This document shows positions 11,021 to 21,500 of a DNA stretch of 39,108 bases, piece by piece. The notes below the pieces were generated by a model, which made no database searches, was not told the DNA's origin, and saw only the letters and a list, made by a program, of their open reading frames with translations. Each line of letters starts with the position of its first letter. Position 1 is the first letter of the stretch. A program made the position numbers and the translations under genes. The stretch is from the NCBI GenBank assembly GCA_011947345.1, contig JAAVTG010000341.1, positions 1 through 39,108 of the forward strand, given 5' to 3'. The stretch comes from Phytophthora quininea. Lineage: Eukaryota; Oomycota; Peronosporomycetes; Peronosporales; Peronosporaceae.

Positions 11021-11374
11021 TTAAAGCATCCGCTCAAAGCCATACTTACTGAGGAATCCAGCAGCAGGGTCTCTGCCGTTTCTGAGGAGAGCGGCGACAA
11101 CGCTGCTGCTAACGGATAAGTCAAAATGGTCAGGTGTAGTTTCAATAGATTTACGGTGCTCATTTCTTTGCATAAAGGAAAAATGCGTATATGGCGGACA
11201 CAAATCTCGACTCTGCATTTTCCCCAAAGTTTTGGGCGCCAAACGAGTGACATTCAAGATCCCCTCCCCTTCGGCACGCAACCGGAACGACGGCGCGGAC
11301 GCCATGAAGGTTTGTGCTGTCGACAACGCCACCACGAAATATATTAGCAAAGCAAAATTCATTGATATGTGCAT
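11021..11374 (-). CDS. Doubtful small secreted-type ORF
   Basis: From the ATG at 11374 an open frame of 117 residues begins with a hydrophobic segment that resembles a signal peptide (MNFALLIYFVVALSTAQTF). SAPSFRLRAEGEG follows. The FRLR string is not an RXLR motif, because the first Arg is missing, and no EER follows. I see no WY or Crinkler motif. It lies in the eroded island between the exchanger and the SET remnant, the sort of setting where oomycete effectors occur, but the rest has no recognisable domain and could be chance. Confidence 0.25.
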   Translation of the reverse strand: MHISMNFALLIYFVVALSTAQTFMASAPSFRLRAEGEGILNVTRLAPKTLGKMQSRDLCPPYTHFSFMQRNEHRKSIETTPDHFDLSVSSSVVAALLRNGRDPAAGFLSKYGFERML

Positions 11375-11464
11375 CTTTTTCAACAACACATCTTGCATGG
11401 AATTACCTTGTCTTCCAACTCGCATCTTCACATCCTCTTTCTTCATGATCATGGGTGCAGTTGA

Positions 11465-12060
11465 TCTTGAATGCTGCTGTGACGGCATTCATCTCCAAGT
11501 CGACAACGGTAAACGAACCATAGATTGTCTCCGTTGTCCACCGCGACTTCTTCGCCCGGGTAGATTGCTTGCTTTGCCACCATAAACACGGTCGTTGTGG
11601 GCATTAGCCACCTCAACGAATTGTGCTACCGGAGGGCAAGAATGATTCACAAAGGGCATTAGACCTCCGAGGTGTTGCGCGTTGATGGCAACTCGAACGG
11701 GATGGCTCGGTCTCTCCGGCCGTTGCGCCATTACCTGGCGATATCCTTCGTTGAGCGGCCGGTTTGTGCGCGTGACGCTAAAGAGCTCCAGTTCGCCCAA
11801 ATACTGGTCCAGAAATTCTCCAGCCCCGATGTCCTAAGTCCCAACCACCGTGACATACCTTATCGGACTCAACCAGCCCCTTTACGTGCAGGCAGCAATT
11901 GATGTTGCAGTACAGCTGCATAAGAGAAATGCTGCAGGGTTCCACACTTGATATGGCAAAGAGCAACCGCACCAGCCAAAGTGACGGACCGACGGGAAGA
12001 CAATCCCGAGCGAGTTGCATTGGTCCTGTGGATGGCAACACGAAATGATCACCTACCCGG
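11465..12060 (-). pseudogene. Broken SET-domain (histone methyltransferase-like) gene
   Basis: Read on the minus strand, pieces of pre-SET and SET domains lie in order but in different frames. A Cys-rich piece (QLYCNINCC, then GLVESDKVC) is followed by DIGAGEFLDQYLGELELF. Next come QHLGGLMPFVNHSC, the SET NHxC motif, and after a frame break VFMVAKQAIYPGEEVAVDNG and LWFVYRCRLGDECRH. The GEE, DxG and WFxxRC pattern is the normal SET end, and the stop is at about 11465. A TAG interrupts the chain just before DIGAGEF, and the frame changes near 11600-11610. With both a nonsense codon and frameshifts in a gene-poor stretch, this looks truly dead. Multicopy SET families of this style are common in oomycete genomes and often degenerate. 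Confidence 0.7.
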
Positions 12061-13393
12061 AACAGAATCATCCGCAGAACGAGGCGCACGTTGCGGGTGT
12101 GGGTGTACTGGCTCTGCCCTTAATTATATCAGGCCTCGAGGGTTCACCACCGACGCTGAGGTGGCGAGCTGCGACCCGTTCGCGGAATTGCATACGGCCC
12201 TGCAGCAGCACGACTTTCATGTCGTCCATTGAGACGTACGCGTTCACAGGCATACGTGCCAGATGCAGGTTCGCGCGGCCGTGGTGGTGTTTTCAGGAGA
12301 ACTGGTGAATATGTCGTCGGACTTGCCGCCCGACGTGCGACAACAGGCGACGGTGGAGAGTCGTTGACTTGGTCTCGAGTAGGCGGGGCGGGGCATTCAT
12401 CACGCGCTAGGAGACGCGCTTGTCATGGCGCGAAGGCGTCCTTAGTTACTGTCTCCGTGGAACTGGAGGAGGCGCTGGACTTGTTGTGTGCGTCGCATTC
12501 ATGGCTACGGACGTTCGTTTGTACATTCTCCTCGTCGTTCGACGTGTTGCGCACGTCACCGATGCTGCCAAAATAGTGCTGAGTGGGTGTTGCACACCAT
12601 GACCTGTTCATACACAACGAATCAGTCGACAGATCTGTCGACATCATGGAGAGAGCGGACTTGCAGCAGGCCTCACAACTTCAGGGCAATGTGGGCTCTT
12701 CCCGGCAGACTCAAGAGTGGCCTATAGCGTGCCACGAAAGATATACTTGAGACATATGAGTTGGAGTGACAGTCGGCTTATTTCTATACAAATACCAAGA
12801 TATACACTTAAGATGGGTTCATCGCGTAAAGCTGGGGGTAGGCGAGTTTATCGAGACGATTGATGGTCACCCAAAACTATCATGCAGGGGTGAGTATATC
12901 CCCGACATACGGCAGCAGTATGACAGGGTTTACTACGTGCACTACGGTTGTCGACTGCGTAGATCCAAAAGTAGGCAACCATAACTGACATGTCAAGTCT
13001 CATTATGTCCGACTGCTATGATCGCTTGTACTTCTAGCTTGTATGGTAGATGACATTAGACACGGGACAAAACGACGCTCACGTCTGTCAAATGTTGGCG
13101 TGTCATTCATTCTACAACCCCCATGTACTCCTCTGTTCTTCTCTCGACAATTGTAAAGCGCACAGTCAACCTGGTATCCTCCAGCTCCTGGGTAAAAAGA
13201 TTCACGTCTTGGTTGTAGAAGCAGAGCTGAGGCAGCAGCTCAAGATTAGACACAAGTTGTCTGCTGCGTGTCTGCTGAAGCCTGATGTTGCGCCCTGGAT
13301 GGCGATCGGTTTGAGTCATATTGAAGGTATCTACCAAAACTTCTACGTTCAATTATCGCTATGCGTTCGCAATGAAGGATTATTCTCAACAGA
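12061..13393. other. Gene-poor stretch without a supportable gene
   Basis: Open frames here are short and mutually overlapping. Two stretches look faintly protein-like: 12766-12984 plus (IRQQYDRVYYVHYG) and 13107-13300 minus (LCFYNQDVNLFTQELEDTRL). Neither has a recognisable domain, start context or splice structure. I read the region as decayed repeats or untranslated DNA. It contains an 18-bp perfect palindrome, listed separately. Confidence 0.5.
12625..12642. repeat. 18-bp perfect palindrome
   Basis: GTCGACAGATCTGTCGAC is its own reverse complement over all 18 bases, with no spacer. No direct or inverted repeats around it suggest a transposon end. It may be chance. Confidence 0.5.
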
Positions 13394-14130
13394 TTATAAT
13401 TGAGCTTCTTGAACCGGACGTCCGTCGTTCAGGGCAGCAATCGTCAAGATCATGCTATGTATGTGAGCTCGAGCCTCCTCGCGGTCTTCACGACGACGCA
13501 ACTCCATCACGTCACGTTCCTCGCGACGTTTCTCTCTGCGTCGTGCCTCCTCGATCTCTAGCTGGTCACAGGATGCGCCTCGGATGCAACCCTCTTCGTC
13601 ATCTTATTGCGCAAGGGTCTCAGATTAATACCCCCGAGGCGGTCATATCGATTGAGTAGCTTTGGGTATTGGGGGCGCCCGTGAGCGTCAGCAGCTGTGA
13701 TGCGCTCCACAAGAGAGGGTGTCGTTGCCACGGCGGCTGGTGCACGCGGTCGGAATGTAAGTGACTCACCCAGTTGAAGTGATTGAGCAGCTGCAGCAAA
13801 CTCTTAACTAAGTCGCGCGTTATCGTACTCAGCAGCACCAGCATCTTCGGCAGACTCACCGACTGGTGGCTCGATTTCAGTAGCCTTGTAGTAGTTGTCG
13901 AGTTCCGCTGCTAGCGACGCGATAATGGTGGTACCCAGTGCCTACCGGTAGGGGGAGTATGCGCGCAAGGCTGAAATGTCTCGTCGGGGAGCTGCAGGAC
14001 TGCCGGCTCAAGTGATCTTTGAGCTTGTACCGCTTCAGTGTCTCTGATGTAGTTGCTATACAAACTTTTTGGCCGTTGGAGTTGGTTAACCTCCGATCTT
14101 CGGCATCTTCAGACACAGGAGCACTGGTCC
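13394..14130 (-). pseudogene. Eroded gene for a charged coiled-coil protein, perhaps transposon-associated
   Basis: Several protein-like segments follow one another on the minus strand in shifting frames. In order they are APVSEDAEDRRLTNSNGQ, TTIIASLAAELDNYYKATEI, AQSLQLGESLTFRPRAPAAV, SLVERITAADAHGRPQYPKL and finally IEEARRREKRREERDVMELR, running to IHSMILTIAALNDGRP with a stop at 13394-13396. In-frame stops interrupt it (after NARLS, after EAHPVTS), and several shifts are needed. The Arg/Glu-rich C-terminal helix resembles the tail of Myb/SANT- or NAM-associated proteins carried by transposons. That family link is a guess; the decay is visible directly. Confidence 0.4.
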
Positions 14131-15047
14131 GACATATAGTGCAACCCCATCTCTACCGCCGAGAAGAAAGGTGACAACCCTCAGGTAGACACATCACACA
14201 TCGTACTCAACTCTGGGGTGTGAAGTTTCCAATATCCTGACGACGCCTTGTGATCAGTGTAGAGATCAAACTCTCGACGATCCAAACAGCATCAACACTT
14301 TCTTGTCGCTCACGTGCTTCTCCAACACTCGATCTCTGCTATTCCTTCGTGCTTGCACGCCCGGTTCTTCTGCGGTCCCGTGAATGGATCGGACCAAGAA
14401 AACAGGCAAAAAGATTTCACCACCGCTAATATGCGTCAGGCGAAACATCTATGTGCAACTCTGCCGGTTTATCCTGTAGTCTTAACTATAACTCCGAACT
14501 CTCTAAACTTGCGCAGCCTCCGACTGTCATTCTCGGGTCATTTCTGGTGTTGGCGTTCGACAATTTAAAGGAACACGCGGGTTCATTGCTGTATTGATTG
14601 TGTAGGTGTGGGAAAGATACACAAGCACAATACTACCGATCTGGTTCGATGCATTCGAGAAGAAAAAAGACCATGGCAGCTGGAAAATATGCGAGCGCCT
14701 CTGTTTTTGCGTATGGGGTGTACAACTTCGTTGGCTTCTGCAACACTTTGTCGTGAGTGCCTCCGAAACGCCCAACATATATTTTTGTCTTCCTATCCAG
14801 AAGAAACCAAAGAAGAATGAGGAATGTTCGTCAACTTACCGACGACGGTCGCAGTGAAGGAACAGGCAACAAAACTTGCTGTTACCCTCACACCAGCACT
14901 ATGAGTATGGTTTGAGTGGCATCAAAGATAAGGGTCCTCTTGGGTTCCAGCGTGTCGTCTCATTTAGAAAGTTTTGTAATTGACGATTATATTTAGAAAT
15001 ATTTCTAATTTCGTTCAGATTTAGCTCTACAGCGTATTTCCCTTCAA
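14131..15047. other. Intergenic, possible retroelement fragment, then helicase promoter
   Basis: No intact gene. At 14245-14270 the minus strand reads LYTDHKA, which resembles the TDHKAL signature of Ty3/gypsy RNase H, but flanking sequence does not extend the similarity convincingly. A plus-strand frame at 14608-14820 (CTTSLASATLCRECLRN) has no known domain. The last ~100 bp before 15048 is AT-rich and should hold the helicase promoter and leader. Confidence 0.3.
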
Positions 15048-18000
15048 ATGCAGCGCAACGGCGGTTGGCGTGGCGGCGGCCGCTCTTCCCGTGGCCGTGG
15101 CGGCTCTCGTGGTCGCGGCTACAACATCAATCCTCGCGGTCGAGGTCGCGGTGCTCCAAATGCACGCAACTCCACTCCTCACGCCAACAGCAGCGAGGCT
15201 GCCATCAGTTTGGACGAGTCTTTCACTATGGAGATCCACGCCGCCCTACAAGCTCTGGTCGAAGACGGCAGCCGCACCGAGATGAGCTTCCCAGCCAGTT
15301 ATGACAACACGCAGCGGCGCTACATCCACTCGATGGCGCAGAAGTACGGACTGTTCTCCAAGAGCTCGGGTAAGAAAGGGGCCGGCCGCTTCATCCACGT
15401 GGCCAAGGTCAAGAAGAACGCGGCCATGGAGGAGGTTTCTCTTCGTCTTCAAGCCGCTTCTCTCAACCAGTCCACAGTGGAGTGGTTCCCTCCCATTGTT
15501 AGGAACTATATGGACAGGTATCCAGCGACTGCAGGACAAGATCCCTGGAGTGTCAGAGACTTGAGTCCACTGGTGACAGTCCCAAAGAGACATCAAGGAC
15601 GAGGGTCTCCATTGTTTAAACCCTTGCAAAAGAGGGAACAAGGACCGAAGATAGTTAGGAATCCCCCAAAGAAGCCACCAAGCTGCCAGTGTTTGGATAC
15701 AAGCAGCAGATTCTGGACATGGTTGCCAGTAATCAGATCGTGGTGCTGTCCGGAGACACTGGGTGTGGGAAATCGACTCAGATCCCGCAGTTTTTGCTGG
15801 ACGATGCATTGGCGAATGGATATGGAGAGGAAACGAGGATCATTTGCACGCAGCCGAGGAGAATCAGTGCGATCTCGCTTGCTGAGCGTGTCGCCCGTGA
15901 ACGGTCAGGACCGCAGGGTGGAGACAGCAAAGAAGTGGGGCATGCGATCCGCTTCGACTCGTCGTTTGACGTAAAGCGGTCCAAGCTGATTTTCTGTACG
16001 ACTGGCACGCTGTTGAAATGGCTGAACAATGACCCGCTAGCGCATGGCTTTTCACACTTGATCTTGGACGAAGTACACGAACGAGATCAATTCACGGATT
16101 TCCTGCTCATCTTGATCAAGACATCGATCCTCAAGCAACGACCTGACCTCAAGGTGATTCTCATGAGCGCTACCATCCAGGTCGAAAAGTTCTCTCAGTA
16201 CTTCCAGCCAGACTTCCCTGCGCCTGTATTACAGATGGTTGGCGGAACAAATTTCCCAGTGACAACACTCTTCCTCGAAGACGTGCTAACGCTGCTGGAA
16301 AGTGATCGCAGTACCCCATTGCCTATCATGGACGACTCACGCAACGGTCAAGTTGGAAATGGTTATGGAAGCGGTCGAAATGGAGGATCTACCGCTGGAA
16401 ACGGACTTCAGTGTCCTTTATGTGGTGGCGGAGGGTTTGCTGACGAGGAAGCCTTTGGTACACATGTAGCCACCTGCTTTGGCGAAAATAACGGAGACTT
16501 TGAAATGGCTCCTGCTCCAGAACAAGAACACACCCCTGTCGTGCCTGTTGCTGCTATGGGTGATGTACTCCGGACTGCGTTAAGCAGTGTTAGTGATTCC
16601 GCGAAGGAAGAAATACTGTCTTCCTACACGAAACAGCAAGACGCGCTTCGTCAAGACCAAGCGGTAGATTACGATCTATTGTTGCAGCTTCTCTTCCTGA
16701 TTAACCGCACTTTCCCCCTAGAGGACGATGGTAAAGGTGCAATTCTCGTGTTCCTGCCTGGGTGGGAGGAGATTTCGTATATGGAGCGTGCCCTGCTCAA
16801 CTCACCAGCAACAGCATCGACCTACGAAATTGCACTGCTTCACTCGCGTTTGTCAGCTCAAGAGCAACGCCGTGCATTCATGACGCCTCCCCGCGGGAAA
16901 CGAAAGCTGATTTTGGCCACAAACATCGCTGAAACAAGTCTTACTATCGAAGATGTTGTGTTTGTCGTGGATTGCGGCAAATCTAAGCAGACGCATGCGC
17001 TTGCTGCAACTTCGAGCTCGTCCTTCGTGATGGGTTTGCAAACAACTTGGGTTGCTCGTGCAAATTGCGTACAACGCATGGGTCGAGCAGGCCGTGTACG
17101 TGCAGGTGTTTGCTTTCGGCTTTTCTCGAAAGCACGATACGAAACAGCCATGAAGGAATTTATGCTGCCAGAACTGCTGACCACACCGCTGGAAGAACTT
17201 TTGTTGCAGATTAAGCTTCTGCAGTTCGAGAAGAAGCTTCATATCCGCGATGCCAAACAGTTTTTGATGGAGGCTATGGACGCGCCGAGCGAAACGTCGA
17301 TCGATGCATCCCTACAGCGATTAGAAGACATGCGTGCACTCACAAAAGATGACGGAGCATTAACCTTGCTGGGTTGGCATCTAGGTAACATTTGCACTGG
17401 TGGTGTTGCCGTGCAGATGGCCAAGTTGTTGTTGTGGGGGCACACGTTCGGCTGCTTCGACGCAATTCTCCAGACTACGTGCACACTCAGCGGATACCGT
17501 GACCCGTTCATTAGCTTCCTTGGTATGTCTCCAGAAGAGCAACGACAAGTAGATGCGTCCAAGAAGGCGTTCTCACGCAACGGATCGCCCCCAGCACTTC
17601 CTCTTCAGAGTGATCATTTCGTGCTTTGGAAGGCGTTTGAGGCATACCTTGATATGCGCTCGCGTTCCTCCTTTAGGGCAAAGGACGCATTCTGTGCACG
17701 CAACAAACTGCATCGGCAGACGCTGGAGCAATTGGGCTCCATCTATCAGCAGCTGCAAAACGACATGGAAGCAATAGGTCTTTCTCCAATGACTCAGCTC
17801 TTACCTACTGCTGTGCCGAGAATGCCAGCCACCGTGGAGAGCGTTGCCCCGTACTTGATGGCACTCAGTATTGGCATGTATCCGAATGCATTGTTTACCC
17901 GTTCGGGTGGAGTAAGTCGCAACTGGACCTCGAAAGAAAAAGTAAAGGTGAAAATGGACGGGTCATCTATGGTGACATGGCAGACCACTAACCACCAATA

Positions 18001-18442
18001 CCACAAACGGAAACACGGATCTGAGCAGGACGAGGCTGGCCCGCCGGACGAGTGGTTGGTGTATCACGAAATGATGCAGTCTGAGCGTACTCGCGTCGCG
18101 AAGTATGGCACGAAGCTACCATCTCCATTGCTGCAGGCTCTGTTGATGGGTTCAGTGGAGTCGCAAACAGTGGAGGAGCGCAAACCCGAGTCGGAGATCG
18201 ACTACGATGGTTCCGTAGCTCCAAGCAAGTGGCTGCTCGTATTGGAGGACTGGTTGGTGTACGAAATGGACAGCGCCGATGAAGCGCATTGGATAGCGCT
18301 GCTGCGTGAGCGTTTATATGCAACCTTCATCCGACACTTAGAGCGACTGCATGCCCACGCACAGCAATTTGGTCGACCCGGGAAGTATCTGAAGTTGATC
18401 TTCAATTCAGGCAGCACGATGCCGAGCTACTTCAAGCTTTAG
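15048..18442 (+). CDS. R3H-domain DEVH-box RNA helicase with inserted zinc finger
   Basis: A DExH superfamily-2 RNA helicase, closest in layout to plant NIH and animal YTHDC2-type helicases. An RGG/RG-rich tail opens the protein, then an R3H nucleic-acid-binding domain (TQRRYIHSMAQKYGLFSKSSG). The helicase core shows motif I GDTGCGKST (from 15752), Ia TQPRRISA, II DEVH (16067-16078), III SAT, IV LVFLPGWEEI, V LATNIAETSLTI and VI QRMGRAGR. Between the two RecA lobes lies a C2HC finger (CPLC...HVATC, 16412-16476). Ratchet/HA2 and OB-fold regions follow (YPNALF, DEWLVYHEMMQ). It is essentially one exon. The frame changes at the CCCCC run 15663-15667: one more C joins NPPK to EATKLPVFGY. A GT-AG intron ending TTAG at 15658 is the alternative, but I see no good donor. 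Composite length is about 1,125 residues. It ends 140 bp from the convergent channel gene. Confidence 0.88.
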
Positions 18443-18581
18443 TGGCTTGGGTATCCTTTGACCTTCGCCGTGCCAGCAGACGCTAGGCACGAGAACATGG
18501 CCGTGATTTTGCTGAAAATCTTTGAAATTGTTATTGCCTAAAAGCAGGCTCAAAATTTGTTCTACTGTGCTGTTGCGTCTA

Positions 18582-21500
18582 TCAGGAGAAAGACGATCGG
18601 CGACGCATTCGCATCTGTAGACTATTAAGTACAGCGCCAGTGGAGTGGTGAGTTGCCGCCTGATTCGGCAAGTTGAGTCCTTCGGCGGCTTGCAGATAAT
18701 CATCGACGGAGAATTCGTACTTGTGCAGATGCTGCATAACACAACCGAGAGCTTTGCGTTTCCCCTGTCCCCGCCTCCGTAAATCCCCACGATGCGGCCC
18801 AAGATGTTCTCAAACTCGCCCAGTGTGGCTTTCAGCTCCGACTCATTTCCAAGACCTCCACTACCTCGTCGAGAGCCCGAAAATGGAGCGGCTGCCAATA
18901 ACCCGCTGCGCTCTCGTGCTTGCTTGACATCTTCCTGCATGAGAGAGTGTAGCTGCTTTACTGACGTCTTCTTGATGTTTGTGATTTTGTTGCGGAATTC
19001 ATGCAGAATGTTGTTGGCCATATCCGGGTAGTGCATCGAAATCCGGTCCAGGCCGTGCAAACTCAACACGAAAAGACTCATGTACGTCTTAGCTCGAATA
19101 CTAGCAGCTCTCTTCGACCGAGTGAGCATGGCGATTTCCCCAAAGTAGCTTCCTTCCAGCAGCGTCGCAAAAACCTTCTCCTCATCCGTGTCAGCTTTGG
19201 AAACGACTTCGGCGACGCCCTTCACAAGGAAATACATGTGGCGACCAACTTGTCCCTCTTTGAAAACGTACTCACCTGGCGTGCAAAACTCGGGGTCCAG
19301 GATGCTCATGAGATAACTCACACAGGCGTCGTCCTGTGTAGCAAAAAATTTTGCTCACAACGTCGCGATTCAAATGAAGCACAAGTTGGCTGCGCAGATC
19401 ATCCGAAAGTGCCGCTAAGATGGTTTCCTCGTTCTCATCGTCACGCTGTAGCAAATAGTATTCGTAGTAGCGGCGTAGTCAAGTTGAAAGTGGCTGGGAA
19501 ATTCCTCGTTCCCGTAGGTAAGCTTTGAGGTGGTCCATCCGTTCTCGAAACGTGTCCGACGACTCGCTCAGCTCTTCGACAACGCTGGACAGAGTTCCTA
19601 CGACGTAGGTAAAAGTCGATGCCCCAACAAGGACGCCACAAGACACGAAAACGATCTCATACGTATTTTTCGGTGGTGTATCTCCGTAGCCCACCGTCGT
19701 CATAGTCGTTACCGCCCAATACATAAAATAAATGTACATGTCTAGGTTGGAGTTTTGTCCTTCAGGGTAAAAGTGCCGCACGCCCCCGTCGTTTTTACGG
19801 GATAGGCGAGCCACCAGGAAGTACCCACACGTCAATATGTGAGCGATAAATGCCACGCGGAAAATTAATCGCACCACTCGAGCTAGTGTGTGATGTGTCG
19901 AAATTGCAGCCCCAAGCGCTGTCGAGCTTTCTTCTCGTTGCAGAGTATGCAGAAACTTAAAAATGCGCGATAGCTTCAGCAATCGCAGGAAAGGTACGAA
20001 CACGAGGCCGGATCCAGCTGACATTTTAATCAATTGCGTGAAGATCGCCGCGATGAGTGATATTGGTAGCGCCGACAAAAGGTCTAGTACAAACCAACTG
20101 CGGATATACTCTTTCCACCTTGTACGTCGCACTAACACAGCAGTGTGGCCCTCACACGGTAGATCAACAACAACGGCTATCCTCAAATTCACCAGGATGT
20201 CAATGGCAAAAGCAAGTTCGACTACAATGTCCATTGTGGTGCTCAATGTGGTGCCTTCGTCGGCTAGAAAGGCTCCTTCGTAGGGTATCGCGATAGAACA
20301 ATACAAGAGAAGCAGTGTCGTAAATACGTCCCATGCAAGCTTGGCACTATGGAAAGGGTTGATAGGCGCGAGCAGTTTCCATTTGATTCGCTGCCAATTG
20401 GATGTCAGGTCGGCGGTTTTAGCATCTTGAGAAAGCAGCCAAACCATATGCAGCTTCTCTGTGGCAGAATTAAAGACCGAAACACCCATGGATAAATGGA
20501 GATCGAGCACCTGAAGAATTGGAATCGGCAGTGAACGATAACTTCGTAAGGCTCCATCGAGAGTATTGTCAACGTCGGATACAAGTTTTCGAGCCCAGCG
20601 ACGCCAGACACCGGGTCACTATTTTGCGAGACGATGAAAACACGATACCGAGCTAGAGTCTGCTCGAAAACATGATCATACATGGAGCTGCGCTCGTTGT
20701 GGTAGTCGAGCAAGGCATGCTCAGCGTCAGGAAATTCCTCAATTAAGCGGTCAAAATCTTCTTTAGGAAGCGTGAAGAGATCACTTGTAGCTTTCGCTTT
20801 GTAAGTGTTGGAATGAGGGCCATAGCTAAGAAGAGATCCTTCGCCAAATACGCCACGCTCCGTTAATACTTCAAGTACGACAATCCACTCTGCATTTTCA
20901 AGTGGCGTGCGTCGAACTTCGATAAATCCCGTGTTGAGAATGAACATCTCAGTACCCACACACCCTTCTCGAGCGAGTATGTCGCCATTCACGACAATCA
21001 GCGGCTTGATAAACATTGCCATATCCAAAACAAACTGCGTACTCAAGCGCTTAAATGCTGGGATGCGAAAGAAAGTTGATTTGTATGTTTCGTGCAGAAT
21101 TTCACCCCGCAGTGAGAGCGAGAATTCGCACAGTAGCTCTCGTTCATCAAACGCACTTGTCTTGGCGATATAGTGACGGAAGTAGCGCATGAGCCGAACC
21201 TTCAAAGCACGAGGTAGTTGCTTCTTCCGTACGAATGTCTGAATGACGCTTAGCTTTCGTGATCGTGTTGTGGTTTCACGATGCCAATTCTCCAGGATTT
21301 TAGTGAGACTGCCAATGATCAGACCAAATCCACTAGCGCCAACGACAGACACCGCCATTGAGAATAGTCTCTCATCGCGATTTGTTGCGTGAACATCTCC
21401 ATACCCAACGCCGCACATGGTTGCCACAACCCAGTAAAAGCTGTAAATGTAGCGTACACCTACGCTTTTATTCTGTATTTCAGCATCAATCATCCAAGTC

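Noticed and set aside
11255..11270. RXLR effector motif
   Set aside because: The residues are F-R-L-R, lacking the first Arg, and no EER follows.
14245..14270. Intact Ty3/gypsy element
   Set aside because: Only a seven-residue RNase H-like string; no reverse transcriptase, integrase, LTRs or primer-binding site seen.
15519..15658. A short intron explaining the helicase frame change
   Set aside because: TTAG at 15658 could be an acceptor, but no strong donor or branch site precedes it and the sequence before it reads as good protein. One extra C in the CCCCC run gives a seamless join.
17988..18323. Antisense open frames over the helicase (also 16853-17242, 17239-17580)
   Set aside because: They are shadows of the GC-rich coding strand, with no domain or start support.
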